The notes under the pieces: model-generated
The model's input: the letters and a program-made list of their open reading frames with translations, nothing else
The model's database searches: none
Told to the model about the DNA's origin: nothing
From: Marivirga sericea
GTDB lineage: Bacteria; Bacteroidota; Bacteroidia; Cytophagales; Cyclobacteriaceae
Direction of reading: 5' to 3'
NCBI RefSeq assembly: GCF_900177665.1
Contig: NZ_FXAW01000005.1
Coordinates: 186,001 to 250,000, forward strand
Length of the DNA: 64,000 nt
Shown here: positions 8,330 to 17,263 of the stretch, piece by piece
How positions within the stretch are numbered: position 1 is the first letter of the stretch
Layout of the letters: each line of letters begins with the position of its first letter
Made by a program: the position numbers and the translations under genes

Positions 8330-11300
8330 TTGAAAGAGGAGCAAAATATAACGCAAGGTATTAAAAAAGGTATTGCAAAAGCAATATTATGGGTGTTCCT
8401 TATACTTTTTTTTTCGATGAGTGTTTTGGTTTTAGCTATGCAGTCTTCTACTGTTCAAACCAAAGTAGCTCAATACGGCAGTGACTATTTAAGCGAAAAA
8501 TTAGGCTTTGACATTAGTATTGAAAAAATAAATATTGAATGGTTTGATCAGATTACGCTATCGGGACTACATGTTAAAAACAAGGATCAAAGCACCTTCA
8601 TAAACCTTCAATCAATTTGGATTGATTATGATATCAAGCAGCTAATTAATGATGAAAGCGTTTTGCTCGATAATTTAAGACTTAATGAAGGACGAGTAAT
8701 GCTGATAAGGGAAAAAGGTGATGACTATTTTAATATAGATTACTTAGTTGAAGCCATTAGGAATTTATCCGCCCCTAGAAAAGATACTTCGGAACGATCA
8801 GCAAAAAACCTATTAATTAGAGAGGCCTCACTTTCCAATATTACATTAGGAGTTGCTAATTTAGATACAGATAGTATCCAAGAAGGCTTTAATTATAATC
8901 AGTTTATTTTGCATGATTTAAACGCTGATTTGAACAGATTTTCGAGTAGAGCAGATACCATCCAAATCCAGATCAATCAGTTATCAGCAATCGATTCAGT
9001 TACAAATCTTACAATTCATCATTTAAATACAAATTTTGAAATATCTCAAAGTAGACTTTCCCTTACTGAGTTAAATCTAGAATTGAATAAAAGCACCATT
9101 GCCGATTCTGTTGTCTTCAATTATAATAGCGTTAGCGATCTTTCCTACATCATTGATTCTGTGAATATAAATGCCAATTTCAAAAATTCTATTATCTATT
9201 CAGAAGATCTGGCGCTCTTTGCACCATATTTACTAAAATATGATGAAAAAATTAATCTTTCTGGAAGATTCAATGGGAAAGTAAAAAAATTCAAAGCGCG
9301 AAATCTTGACATGAAATTTGGGAACTCCAGCTTTATTAAAGGAGATTTAAGTATGGATGGACTACCAAATTTTAGTGAAGCATTTATTGATATAGATTTA
9401 CTAAATTCCTCCTTAGTTCCTGCAGATATTAAACAATATGTAAATGACAGTCTAGCCTTTCGAAGAATACAGAATTTTGGCATTACTAATTTTAGAGGAA
9501 GCTTCATCGGATTCCCTTCAGATTTTGTGGCGGATGGAGTTTTTATTTCACCTTTAGGAAGAGTGGAATCGGATTTAAATCTCAAAATAGCGAATGATTC
9601 TAAAAACTCCACTTATAAAGGAAGCATCTCCACTTACAATTTTGATTTAGGTAAGTTTTTAGATGCTGATTCCATTTTCCAAAAAATTCAAATGACGGGT
9701 AATATACGCGGCTCAGGTTTTGCCTTGGAAACTGCTAAGGTGAACCTAAATGCAAATATTAATTTGATTGGCATCAATGGATACGAATATCAAAACATTA
9801 CTACAAATGCGGAATTAGCCTCTGAGTTTTTCAATGGAAAACTAAAAATTAAGGATCCGCTTTTAAAGTTTGAAATGGATGGTTCAATTGACTTAAGAGA
9901 TAAAAAAAACTTAATCAATATTACTGCAGATTTAGACACTATTAACTTTAAAGACTTGAATATCACTAAAGAGGATTTTATACTAACAGCGAAAGGAAAT
10001 CTTAATGGTAGTGGTATAACATTAGATAGTATTGAAGGAAACACTTCCTTGCAAAAAATCTATGCTGTTTATAGAGATAATTCTGTTCAATTAGATTCTC
10101 TAATCCTAAGCACTTCCAAAGGAAATGGATATAGAAAATTAAAGATTAATTCTGACCTCTTTAGAGCAAATATCGAAGGTGATTATCAATTTACTCAGCT
10201 TTACAAAGATGTCTTTAGAACTGTAAAAGAATACCAACTCAATATTGAAAATAATAAAGTCAAAATTGAAAATTACTATTCAACTATTGACTCGACTGTA
10301 AACTTAGAAGAATATACAGTGAATTTTGATTTCCTTATTAAAGAGCTTAACCCCTTATTAAATTTATTTATCCCTAACTTATACGTGCAAAAAGGGGCTG
10401 CCATAACAGGCCAATTCCAAAACGGAGAAAACAGTAACATTTTTATCGAATCTACCTTCGACTCTTTGAGTTTTGAAAATTACGAATTCTCTAATAGTAC
10501 AATTGATCTGAATTTTAGCAAATATCACCTGAGCCAGGATGTCTTAGGAATTGGATTTATAAACTCATCTAATCAACACTTAAATTCTAACATACAAAGT
10601 GAAAATCTAAGTATGGAGCTATATTGGACTGGAAGGGAAATTAATTTCACCACTTTTCTCGACCAGGTAAATAGCGAAAATCACCTTCAAATCAGCGGTA
10701 AATTAGAATTCCTAGAAGACACTATAAATCTGAATATTGCACAATCCGATATAAAGTTTTTTTCAAAGAACTGGAATTTTGTAGAAAACAATAATTTAAT
10801 GGTCAGTCAAAATAATTATGTCTTTAAGAATTTTGGTATCGCCTCAGAAAATGAGCGTATCATAGCAAATGGGGCCCTTTCCACTGATTCTACTAAATCC
10901 TTATTAATTAATATCGATAGTTTTAATATAGAAAATATAAATGAGCTTGTAGAACAGCATAACTTCAGAGGCACTGCCAATGGTTTTATTGACATCCAAA
11001 ATTTCCAAAATCAATTTCTACTTTCTACTGAGTTAAGCTTATTTAATTTCTATCTAGATGAGTTTTTAATAGGTGACATTAATGGATATTCAAACTGGGA
11101 ACCATTAAGTCAAAAATTAATGATGGATTATATTGTAAGACGACAAGAACAAGACATCATAAAAATAGAAGGGAGTTACTTACCAACTAATGAATTAAAC
11201 CCACTGAATTTAAAGGCAAAATTAAGCAAAACGAACTTAGTGATAGTTGAACCTTTTATTAACACAATCTTTTCAGACATGAAAGGAGAAGTAGATGGCG

Positions 11301-12943
11301 AATTCAAAATTACAGGTAATTTAAAAAGACCTATAGTTAATGGCACTGGCAAGATCACTAATGGTGGAATTAGAGTTAATTATTTGAATACCTACTATGA
11401 TTATACCGGAAACATTGATTTTGATCAAGACAAAGTTTCTTTTGTAAACATGCAACTCACTGATGATCAAGAAAACACAGCATTACTAAATGGTGATCTC
11501 TTACATGACGGCTTTACGGACTTAAGATTGGACCTGAAAGGAGTAATGAACAATCTTAAAGTGCTGAATACCTCTGCAAGGGACAATCAACTTTACTATG
11601 GGACGGCATTTGCAAGTGGTGAGGTTTCGTTTTTAGGAAGTGTAGGGAATCTGACCATAAATGCTAATGCCAAATCGGAAAAGGGCACAAGAATCTTCAT
11701 CCCAGTAGAAAGCACCTCTTCTGTAGAACAAGAAGATTATATAAATTTTATAAATGTAGCTGATACAGCCAATACTAAAACACAAATCATTAATAAATCA
11801 GAAGGTATTGATATTAAAGGAGTGACCATGAACCTCGATTTAGAACTTACACCTGACGCATATGCAGAAATAATATTCGATATAAAGTCTGGCGATATAA
11901 TCAGAGGTAGAGGAAATGGCAAATTAAGCATGAACATAGACACGAATGGGGCCTTTTCAATGATCGGAGACTATACACTTACAGAAGGAGGCTATAATTT
12001 TACTCTATACAATATAATCAACAAAGAATTTAGCATCCAACCCGGAAGTCAAATCACTTGGGATGGAGATCCGTACCGAGCAAATTTGGATATTAAAGCA
12101 ATTTATGAACAAAATGTTTCCTTGTTACCCATAGTTGATATGGGACAAGATTCAACCATTGCTGACTCCCCAGAGCTAAAAAGAAGATATCCTGCTAAAG
12201 TGATATTGGATTTGCAAGGTGATTTATTACAGCCGGAAGTAGATTTTGATATTAGCTTTTCAGAATATCCAGATTATGTTTTAACCAACAGCGGACAAAT
12301 ACCACTTCGAACAAGTATTGTTGCATTTGAATCAGAATTAGAAGCAAACGAACAAGAACTTAAAAGGCAAGTATTTAGCTTAATTATTCTAAGAAGATTA
12401 TCTCCCAGAGCTTCATTTGCTGTGAGTGGATCGGTCGGCAATTCAGTTAGTGAATTCTTATCGAATCAACTAAGCTACTGGGTAACGCAAATCGATGAAA
12501 ACCTTGAAATTGATGTTGATTTGGGCTCATTTGATGAAGATCAGTTCAATACATTTCAGCTGCGCTTATCTTACAGTTTCCTTGGTGGCAGACTCAGAAT
12601 AACAAGAGATGGTGGATTTACGCAAGGCGAGACTGATAATGTGAATCAAGAAATTCTAGGGATACTGGGGGACTGGTCAGTGGAGTACTTACTAACTCCA
12701 GATGGAAAACTAAGGGCCAAAATCTATAATAGAACTAATTTTAATACTCTAGATAGAATTAACAATACTGCCTCTACCAGTACGGGGGTCAGTTTAGTGC
12801 ATGTAACTAGTTTTAATCAGTTAAAAGAAATTTTCGAATCTGAAAAGAAGAAACAAAAAAGAGAAGAGGAAGAAGAGCCATCAGAGCCACAAAACATCAA
12901 TACCGATGCTGTGATTAGAGAAGAGGACGAAAATTCAAAGTAA
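8330..12943 (+). CDS. TamB-like translocation/assembly module protein (AsmA/DUF490 family)
   Basis: This 1537-residue protein has one N-terminal membrane helix (about residues 17-37). A very long beta-rich region of repeated short strands follows, then a C-terminal TamB/DUF490 domain (roughly residues 1100-1480). A charged tail rich in K and E ends the protein. TamB-type proteins span the periplasm and are linked to barrel-protein assembly and, more recently, to lipid transport between membranes. The start is a TTG: an in-frame TAA lies 4 bases upstream, and the next ATG (8417) would cut the membrane helix in half. A tamB-like gene divergent from tsaD is a recurrent arrangement in Bacteroidota as far as I recall. 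No tamA gene follows; photolyase does. Confidence 0.85.
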   Translation: MKEEQNITQGIKKGIAKAILWVFLILFFSMSVLVLAMQSSTVQTKVAQYGSDYLSEKLGFDISIEKINIEWFDQITLSGLHVKNKDQSTFINLQSIWIDYDIKQLINDESVLLDNLRLNEGRVMLIREKGDDYFNIDYLVEAIRNLSAPRKDTSERSAKNLLIREASLSNITLGVANLDTDSIQEGFNYNQFILHDLNADLNRFSSRADTIQIQINQLSAIDSVTNLTIHHLNTNFEISQSRLSLTELNLELNKSTIADSVVFNYNSVSDLSYIIDSVNINANFKNSIIYSEDLALFAPYLLKYDEKINLSGRFNGKVKKFKARNLDMKFGNSSFIKGDLSMDGLPNFSEAFIDIDLLNSSLVPADIKQYVNDSLAFRRIQNFGITNFRGSFIGFPSDFVADGVFISPLGRVESDLNLKIANDSKNSTYKGSISTYNFDLGKFLDADSIFQKIQMTGNIRGSGFALETAKVNLNANINLIGINGYEYQNITTNAELASEFFNGKLKIKDPLLKFEMDGSIDLRDKKNLINITADLDTINFKDLNITKEDFILTAKGNLNGSGITLDSIEGNTSLQKIYAVYRDNSVQLDSLILSTSKGNGYRKLKINSDLFRANIEGDYQFTQLYKDVFRTVKEYQLNIENNKVKIENYYSTIDSTVNLEEYTVNFDFLIKELNPLLNLFIPNLYVQKGAAITGQFQNGENSNIFIESTFDSLSFENYEFSNSTIDLNFSKYHLSQDVLGIGFINSSNQHLNSNIQSENLSMELYWTGREINFTTFLDQVNSENHLQISGKLEFLEDTINLNIAQSDIKFFSKNWNFVENNNLMVSQNNYVFKNFGIASENERIIANGALSTDSTKSLLINIDSFNIENINELVEQHNFRGTANGFIDIQNFQNQFLLSTELSLFNFYLDEFLIGDINGYSNWEPLSQKLMMDYIVRRQEQDIIKIEGSYLPTNELNPLNLKAKLSKTNLVIVEPFINTIFSDMKGEVDGEFKITGNLKRPIVNGTGKITNGGIRVNYLNTYYDYTGNIDFDQDKVSFVNMQLTDDQENTALLNGDLLHDGFTDLRLDLKGVMNNLKVLNTSARDNQLYYGTAFASGEVSFLGSVGNLTINANAKSEKGTRIFIPVESTSSVEQEDYINFINVADTANTKTQIINKSEGIDIKGVTMNLDLELTPDAYAEIIFDIKSGDIIRGRGNGKLSMNIDTNGAFSMIGDYTLTEGGYNFTLYNIINKEFSIQPGSQITWDGDPYRANLDIKAIYEQNVSLLPIVDMGQDSTIADSPELKRRYPAKVILDLQGDLLQPEVDFDISFSEYPDYVLTNSGQIPLRTSIVAFESELEANEQELKRQVFSLIILRRLSPRASFAVSGSVGNSVSEFLSNQLSYWVTQIDENLEIDVDLGSFDEDQFNTFQLRLSYSFLGGRLRITRDGGFTQGETDNVNQEILGILGDWSVEYLLTPDGKLRAKIYNRTNFNTLDRINNTASTSTGVSLVHVTSFNQLKEIFESEKKKQKREEEEEPSEPQNINTDAVIREEDENSK

Positions 12944-12970
12944 TGAAAACCTATTCATTAGTTGGTTAGT

Positions 12971-12978
12971 TAAATTTG
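12971..12978 (+). promoter_or_regulatory. Bacteroidota -7 element for the photolyase gene
   Basis: TAAATTTG matches TAnnTTTG and lies 18 bases before the GTG at 12997. It overlaps the upstream in-frame TTG at 12976, which argues that the TTG is not the start. No clear -33 element was seen. Confidence 0.45.
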
Positions 12979-12996
12979 CAAACAAAAACTTTCGCT

Positions 12997-14298
12997 GTGA
13001 GTAAAATTTCAATTTTTTGGTTTAGAAGAGATTTAAGACTTTTTGACAACACTGCTTTATACTATGCCCTGCAAGAAAATGAGCCCGTTCTACCTCTTTT
13101 TATTTTTGATTCAGACATTTTAGATGATCTAAATGATAAGTCAGACGCCAGAGTTAATTTCATTCATGATCAACTGACGCACATCGATAATGAACTGCAA
13201 AAAATTGGTTCTGGCGTTCTCGTAAAACATGGAACGCCAGAAGACGTCTTCAGGGAGTTAGTAGAAGAATATGATGTTCAATTTGTATTTACTAATCGTG
13301 ATTATGAACCTTATGCCCTTGAAAGGGACGAAAAAATCGATAACATATTACAAAACAAAGGAATTGATTTTTATCACTTCAAAGATCATGTGATTTTTGA
13401 AAAAGATGAAATTTTAAGCGGCAGTAATGAACCTTATAAAGTATTTACACCCTTCAAAAATAAGTGGATAGAAAAACTGCAATCAGGACATCTTCATCCT
13501 TACAAAATTTCTTTAAGCAAAGCGAATTTCCATCAATTCGAAGCAAAATTACCAAGCTTAGGAGATATTGGATTCAAAAAATCTGACATTCCAATTCCCA
13601 AGAAAAAATACGACAGCAGCATCATTGAGAACTACGATACCCAGCGAGATTTCCCAGCAAAAAATGGAACAAGCAGGTTAGGAATTCACTTAAGATTTGG
13701 TACTATTAGCATCCGTGAGGCAGTTTCTCATGCTCAACAACTAAATGATACATGGCTTAATGAATTAATCTGGAGAGACTTCTACAGCATGATTTTAGCC
13801 AATTATCCGCACGTTGTAAACAAAGCCTTCAAGTCAAAGTACGATTCCATTCCGTGGAGAAATAGCCAAGAAGATTTTCAAAAATGGTGTGAAGGCAAAA
13901 CAGGTTATCCTATCGTTGATGCTGGCATGAGAGAATTGAATCAAACCGGCTACATGCACAATCGTGTTCGTATGATTACTGCTAGTTTTTTGACCAAACA
14001 TCTCTTAATCGATTGGAGATGGGGAGAAGCATACTTTGCTGAAAAATTATTGGACTATGAATTAGCCTCTAATAATGGGGGATGGCAATGGGCCGCTGGC
14101 ACCGGAACTGATGCTCAACCCTATTTCAGAATCTTTAATCCTTACAGCCAAACTGATAAATTCGATAAGAACAAAGCCTACATCGAAAAATGGGTACCTG
14201 AGGTAAATTCTTCTGATTATCCTAAACCAATGGTTGATCATAAAGAAGCAAGGCAGCGCGCGCTTGACACTTACAAATCAGCCTTAGATAATGCTTAA
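12997..14298 (+). CDS. phrB: Deoxyribodipyrimidine photolyase / cryptochrome family
   Basis: The enzyme uses FADH and blue light to split cyclobutane pyrimidine dimers in DNA. It opens with KISIFWFRRDLRL, the start of the antenna-binding alpha/beta domain. The FAD-binding helical half carries RLGIHLRFGTIS, WRDFYSMIL, GYPIVDAGMRELNQTGYMHNR and NNGGWQWAAGTGTDAQPYFR, all family hallmarks of class I enzymes. I chose GTG at 12997 because family proteins begin at this point. The alternative TTG at 12976 (7 residues longer) falls inside the likely -7 box. With this start the protein is 433 residues, normal for the family. A cryptochrome-like role cannot be excluded, but the conserved core favours CPD repair. 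Confidence 0.92.
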   Translation: MSKISIFWFRRDLRLFDNTALYYALQENEPVLPLFIFDSDILDDLNDKSDARVNFIHDQLTHIDNELQKIGSGVLVKHGTPEDVFRELVEEYDVQFVFTNRDYEPYALERDEKIDNILQNKGIDFYHFKDHVIFEKDEILSGSNEPYKVFTPFKNKWIEKLQSGHLHPYKISLSKANFHQFEAKLPSLGDIGFKKSDIPIPKKKYDSSIIENYDTQRDFPAKNGTSRLGIHLRFGTISIREAVSHAQQLNDTWLNELIWRDFYSMILANYPHVVNKAFKSKYDSIPWRNSQEDFQKWCEGKTGYPIVDAGMRELNQTGYMHNRVRMITASFLTKHLLIDWRWGEAYFAEKLLDYELASNNGGWQWAAGTGTDAQPYFRIFNPYSQTDKFDKNKAYIEKWVPEVNSSDYPKPMVDHKEARQRALDTYKSALDNA

Positions 14299-14312
14299 TT
14301 ATTAAATATCCT

Positions 14313-14320
14313 TAATTTTG
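14313..14320 (+). promoter_or_regulatory. Bacteroidota -7 element directly before the DUF2279 gene
   Basis: TAATTTTG matches TAnnTTTG and ends only 4 bases before the ATG at 14325. If used, transcription would begin at or next to the start codon, giving a leaderless message. Confidence 0.35.
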
Positions 14321-14324
14321 GATC

Positions 14325-15203
14325 ATGAGGATATTCATAAAGGCTTTTATTGTTATTATTCTGTTCCAAAGCTCTGCCTTTACACAAATTAAAACAGATA
14401 GCATCGACAAAAAGCAATTAAAGAATATCATTATTGCTGAGAGTGTATTGTATACAGCTGGTATGGTAGGCCTAGGATTTCTTTGGTACAAAGATAGCAA
14501 CTCACAATCTTTTAAATTCTTCAATGATAATCAGCAATGGCTCCAAATGGACAAAGTTGGCCATGTTTACACTTCCTATCATCTAGCTGATCTTAATTAT
14601 CAGCTACTGAAAACTTCAGGAATGGATCCTAATAAAGCCATGCTTTACGGTAGCATAGGTGCAACAATTATGATGCTTCCGATTGAAATATTTGATGGTT
14701 TTTCCGCAAGCTATGGTGCTTCTTGGGGTGATGCTTTAGCAAATACAGTCGGAGCTTTCCTCCCCTATCAGCAATTTCTTTTCGATCAGAATTATATATA
14801 TCCGAAGTTTTCATTTTCACAAAGCTCATATTCTAGATTGAGGCCTAATACTCTTGGAAATAACTACATTGAACAATTAATTAAGGACTACAATGGCCAA
14901 ACATATTGGTTGAGCACTGATCTCAATATTTTTAGTCCAAATAATAAATTCCCTCCTTGGCTGCAGTTTTCAATGGGCTACAGTGGAAATGAAATGGTTT
15001 ATGGAACTCCAAAAGATAATCTTAGTAATGGATATAAGGCTAACAGACAATGGTTGCTAAGTCTTGATCTAAACCTGAGCAAAATTGAAGTAGAACAACA
15101 ATGGTTAAAGATTATACTTAAAGTAATCAATACAGTTAAAATTCCGTTTCCTGCTGTAGAATGGGATGGAAAAGCAGTAGTTTTGCATCCTTTATATTTT
15201 TAA
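14325..15203 (+). CDS. DUF2279 family secreted/membrane-associated protein
   Basis: The 292-residue product has an N-terminal signal peptide (about residues 1-21, ending SAFTQ). A hydrophobic segment follows at about residues 35-54, then the DUF2279/YfiM-like core with QWLQMDKVGHVYTSYHLADL. Further hydrophobic stretches include MLYGSIGATIMMLPIEIFDGF. The conserved H in KVGH and the D in EIFDG are typical of this group. The function is not known; the location is periplasmic or at the outer membrane. It is followed 11 bases later by the DUF2027-Smr gene, so the two may be co-transcribed. Length is normal. Confidence 0.75.
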   Translation: MRIFIKAFIVIILFQSSAFTQIKTDSIDKKQLKNIIIAESVLYTAGMVGLGFLWYKDSNSQSFKFFNDNQQWLQMDKVGHVYTSYHLADLNYQLLKTSGMDPNKAMLYGSIGATIMMLPIEIFDGFSASYGASWGDALANTVGAFLPYQQFLFDQNYIYPKFSFSQSSYSRLRPNTLGNNYIEQLIKDYNGQTYWLSTDLNIFSPNNKFPPWLQFSMGYSGNEMVYGTPKDNLSNGYKANRQWLLSLDLNLSKIEVEQQWLKIILKVINTVKIPFPAVEWDGKAVVLHPLYF

Positions 15204-15214
15204 AAGAAGTAATT

Positions 15215-16204
15215 ATGCAAATAGGTGATAGAGTAAGGTTAATGAAAGGCACAGAAGAAGGCATTGTTGTTAAGATGCTGGATAAGTCTTTAGTTGAAGT
15301 AGAAATTGAGGATGGTTTCGCTATTCCTGTACTGGAATCTGAACTAGTAGTGGTATCTTCTGACGAAAGTACTGCATTTGACACGCCAAACTACGAGAGT
15401 CAAAAGCCCAGTAAGCAAAAAACGGTATATGAAAAACCTAATCAACTAAAAGGCTTTCATTTAGCTATTATTCCACTGAATGATCATCTAAATAGCATCT
15501 ATTTTTTGAATCCATCAAGTGAAGATGTTCTACTTATGGCAAATGAAGTAAATGGGAAAAATGAAGAAAAGACCATTTTATCTGAAAAAATATTTGCTGA
15601 AAAATTCACTAAAATAACGGAAAGAAATATGGATCATCTCAATACCTGGGCTCCACTTTCGTTTACAATCCTAACTGAAAATAGCAAATGGTCTATTCCT
15701 ATGAGACCAGAAAAAATAATTGTTAAAATTAAATCAAAGCACTTTCAGAAAGAAAAAGGTGAAATACCATTTCTCAATAAAAAAGGCTATCTAATCGCTC
15801 TAAATCAATCTCACAAAGAAACGGTCGAACCAGAAAAAATTGACATTGATAAATTAAGAGATAGTTTTTTTACTAGCAAAGAGGAAACAAAGGATTACCG
15901 AAACACTAAAAAAGGTACTGCTAAGACTCCAGAAATAGATTTACATATTGAGACAATTGATCCCTATTATGAAAATCTACCAAAGGAGGATATTTTACGA
16001 ATTCAGCTCTCAAAATTTGAGGAAAAGCTAAATGAAGCCTTTGTGGCTGGCTTAGATGAAATCATCTTCATTCATGGGGTAGGAAATGGCGTCTTACGAG
16101 ATAATATTCATAAACAACTATCACAACACCATAATATTCAATTCTTTAAAGACACTCATAAAGAGAAATTTGGCTATGGAGCCACATTAGTAAAGATTAA
16201 ATAA
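15215..16204 (+). CDS. DUF2027 domain protein with C-terminal Smr domain
   Basis: The 329-residue protein has three parts. An N-terminal SH3-like beta domain starts MQIGDRVRLMKGTEEG. A DUF2027 middle holds about residues 70-190 (GFHLAIIPLN...). A C-terminal Smr domain holds the motifs IDLHIE and HGVGNGVLR. Smr domains are found at the end of MutS2 and act as nucleases on DNA or mRNA; recent work links them to rescue of collided ribosomes. Here the MutS2 ATPase part is absent. I chose ATG at 15215: the longer frame from 15161 overlaps the previous gene and adds 18 residues without family character. It likely shares a transcript with the DUF2279 gene. Confidence 0.82.
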   Translation: MQIGDRVRLMKGTEEGIVVKMLDKSLVEVEIEDGFAIPVLESELVVVSSDESTAFDTPNYESQKPSKQKTVYEKPNQLKGFHLAIIPLNDHLNSIYFLNPSSEDVLLMANEVNGKNEEKTILSEKIFAEKFTKITERNMDHLNTWAPLSFTILTENSKWSIPMRPEKIIVKIKSKHFQKEKGEIPFLNKKGYLIALNQSHKETVEPEKIDIDKLRDSFFTSKEETKDYRNTKKGTAKTPEIDLHIETIDPYYENLPKEDILRIQLSKFEEKLNEAFVAGLDEIIFIHGVGNGVLRDNIHKQLSQHHNIQFFKDTHKEKFGYGATLVKIK

Positions 16205-16235
16205 AATTTTATCTAAATTTTATACTATAATTTAC

Positions 16236-16243
16236 TAAATTTG
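16236..16243 (+). promoter_or_regulatory. Bacteroidota -7 element upstream of the 132-residue gene
   Basis: TAAATTTG matches TAnnTTTG; it lies 65 bases before the ATG at 16309, implying a leader of about 60 bases. The surrounding DNA is very AT-rich, so a chance match is quite possible. Confidence 0.3.
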
Positions 16244-16308
16244 TTATTATATAAATTTCCTCCATTAAGGAATTATGTATTTTTTAAATAAGAAAATTTT
16301 ACTGCTTT

Positions 16309-16707
16309 ATGAACTTTAATCAATTTATGGAATCGTATGCCAACGAGATAGGTGGCCAATTCCAAGAATACGACACTAATAAATCAGTTGTGATTTATCC
16401 ACTAGGAGGAAATAGATATCAAGCAGTGCTAGGTACCTTAAAAACAAGCGACATTACCAATAAACCTAGCATCGAGTTCACTTCAAAGGTTTGTGAGTTT
16501 AGTACAACAATTAATTTGGAAAACCTTATTCGTGCGAACGCAACCTTTTGTTCTGCGCGCTTTGTTTTAGTAGATGATTTTATCCGAGTAGAAGCAGCAA
16601 TTTTAGAAGAAAGCGCCACTGAAGCGGTATTAAAAGATATAATAGAAGAAGTTGCAACAGTAGCAGATGCTTGGGAACATAAACTAACAGGGCAAGATGT
16701 GCATTAA
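16309..16707 (+). CDS. Small protein of unknown function, possibly YbjN/CesT-like fold
   Basis: I do not recognise this 132-residue protein with certainty. It is soluble, with no signal peptide or membrane segment. An N-terminal helix (MNFNQFMESYANEIGG) leads into alternating strands (VVIYPLGG, YQAVLGTL, ARFVLVDDFIRVEAAIL). A long acidic C-terminal helix (about residues 103-127, containing DIIEEVATVADAWEHKL) ends it. This alpha-beta-alpha order resembles YbjN and type III secretion chaperone-like proteins, but that is an inference from pattern only. Codon use resembles the neighbours, and the frame is well formed. It sits between the Smr gene and rnpB on the same strand. Confidence 0.75.
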   Translation: MNFNQFMESYANEIGGQFQEYDTNKSVVIYPLGGNRYQAVLGTLKTSDITNKPSIEFTSKVCEFSTTINLENLIRANATFCSARFVLVDDFIRVEAAILEESATEAVLKDIIEEVATVADAWEHKLTGQDVH

Positions 16708-16779
16708 ACTTGCCTTCTTTTTGGTTTAATAATTTCAACTAATTCCCTCCTTTACTCTTCCAAATCCATAATTTGGTCT

Positions 16780-16787
16780 TATTTTTG
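16780..16787 (+). promoter_or_regulatory. Bacteroidota -7 element for rnpB
   Basis: TATTTTTG matches TAnnTTTG and ends 25 bases before the P1 stem of RNase P RNA. A start near 16793-16800 would give the expected short 5' lead. The same-strand position supports it. Confidence 0.45.
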
Positions 16788-16812
16788 CCAAAGGTATACA
16801 ATTATAAAAATT

Positions 16813-17221
16813 ACAAGCTGTCTTATCGCCTTCCGATTTATCGGGGGGAGGAAAGTCCGAGCAACATAGAGCACCGTACCTTGAGAAACCAAGGGTCTTG
16901 ATATAATCAGGAACAGATAGTGCCACAGAAAACAGGTAGCCATGTTGATCAGCTTGCTGATATAACACGGTCATAGTGAAAAGGTGGGGTAAGAGCCCAC
17001 CGTCTTGGATAGTAATATTCAGGTGCACGGTAAACCTTTCGGGTTGTAAGGTCACATACATTTTTGCTTCCTCAGCTATTTTGTAGCTGGGGAATAAGGG
17101 CTGCTCGTCCGAAAATCCTGAATTAATTGGGGTGGTAAAAAGGGGTAGACTGCGTTAGATAAATGATAAGAGCGCTTTCAAATTTATTTGAGGGCGAACA
17201 GAACTCGGCTTATAGGCTTGT
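16813..17221 (+). ncRNA. rnpB: RNase P RNA (bacterial type)
   Basis: RNase P RNA is the catalytic subunit that removes 5' leaders from pre-tRNAs. The conserved 5' core GAGGAAAGTCCGAGCA is at about 16848-16863. ACAGTGCCACAGAAAACAG-like sequence (acagatagtgccacagaaa) follows at about 16912-16930, and GTGAAAAGGTGGGGTAAGAG at about 16977-16996. The 3' core CAGAACTCGGCTTAT is at about 17199-17213. A GGTGGTAAAAAGG segment near 17130-17143 fits the P15 loop that binds the CCA end of tRNA. ACAAGC (16813-16818) pairs with GCTTGT (17216-17221) as P1, which fixes the ends. A run of 12 T follows at 17224-17235. Any open frame seen on the opposite strand here is spurious. Confidence 0.95.
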
Positions 17222-17223
17222 AA

Positions 17224-17235
17224 TTTTTTTTTTTT
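17224..17235 (+). terminator. T-run closing rnpB
   Basis: Twelve consecutive T follow two bases after the P1 stem of RNase P RNA, which itself supplies the terminator hairpin. Some read-through into the regulator gene 29 bases downstream is possible, since no separate -7 element was found for that gene. Confidence 0.6.
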
Positions 17236-17263
17236 GATTATAATTACCGAAAACTGTATAAAT

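Noticed and set aside
9196-9612. 138-codon open frame antisense to the tamB-like gene
   Set aside because: Shadow of a long coding gene; no start context or motif.
15161-15214. Upstream extension of the DUF2027-Smr gene
   Set aside because: It overlaps the preceding gene by 43 bases and adds non-family residues; ATG 15215 gives the domain start.
16735-17061. 108-codon open frame on the minus strand
   Set aside because: It is antisense to the conserved core of RNase P RNA; the RNA fully explains the sequence.
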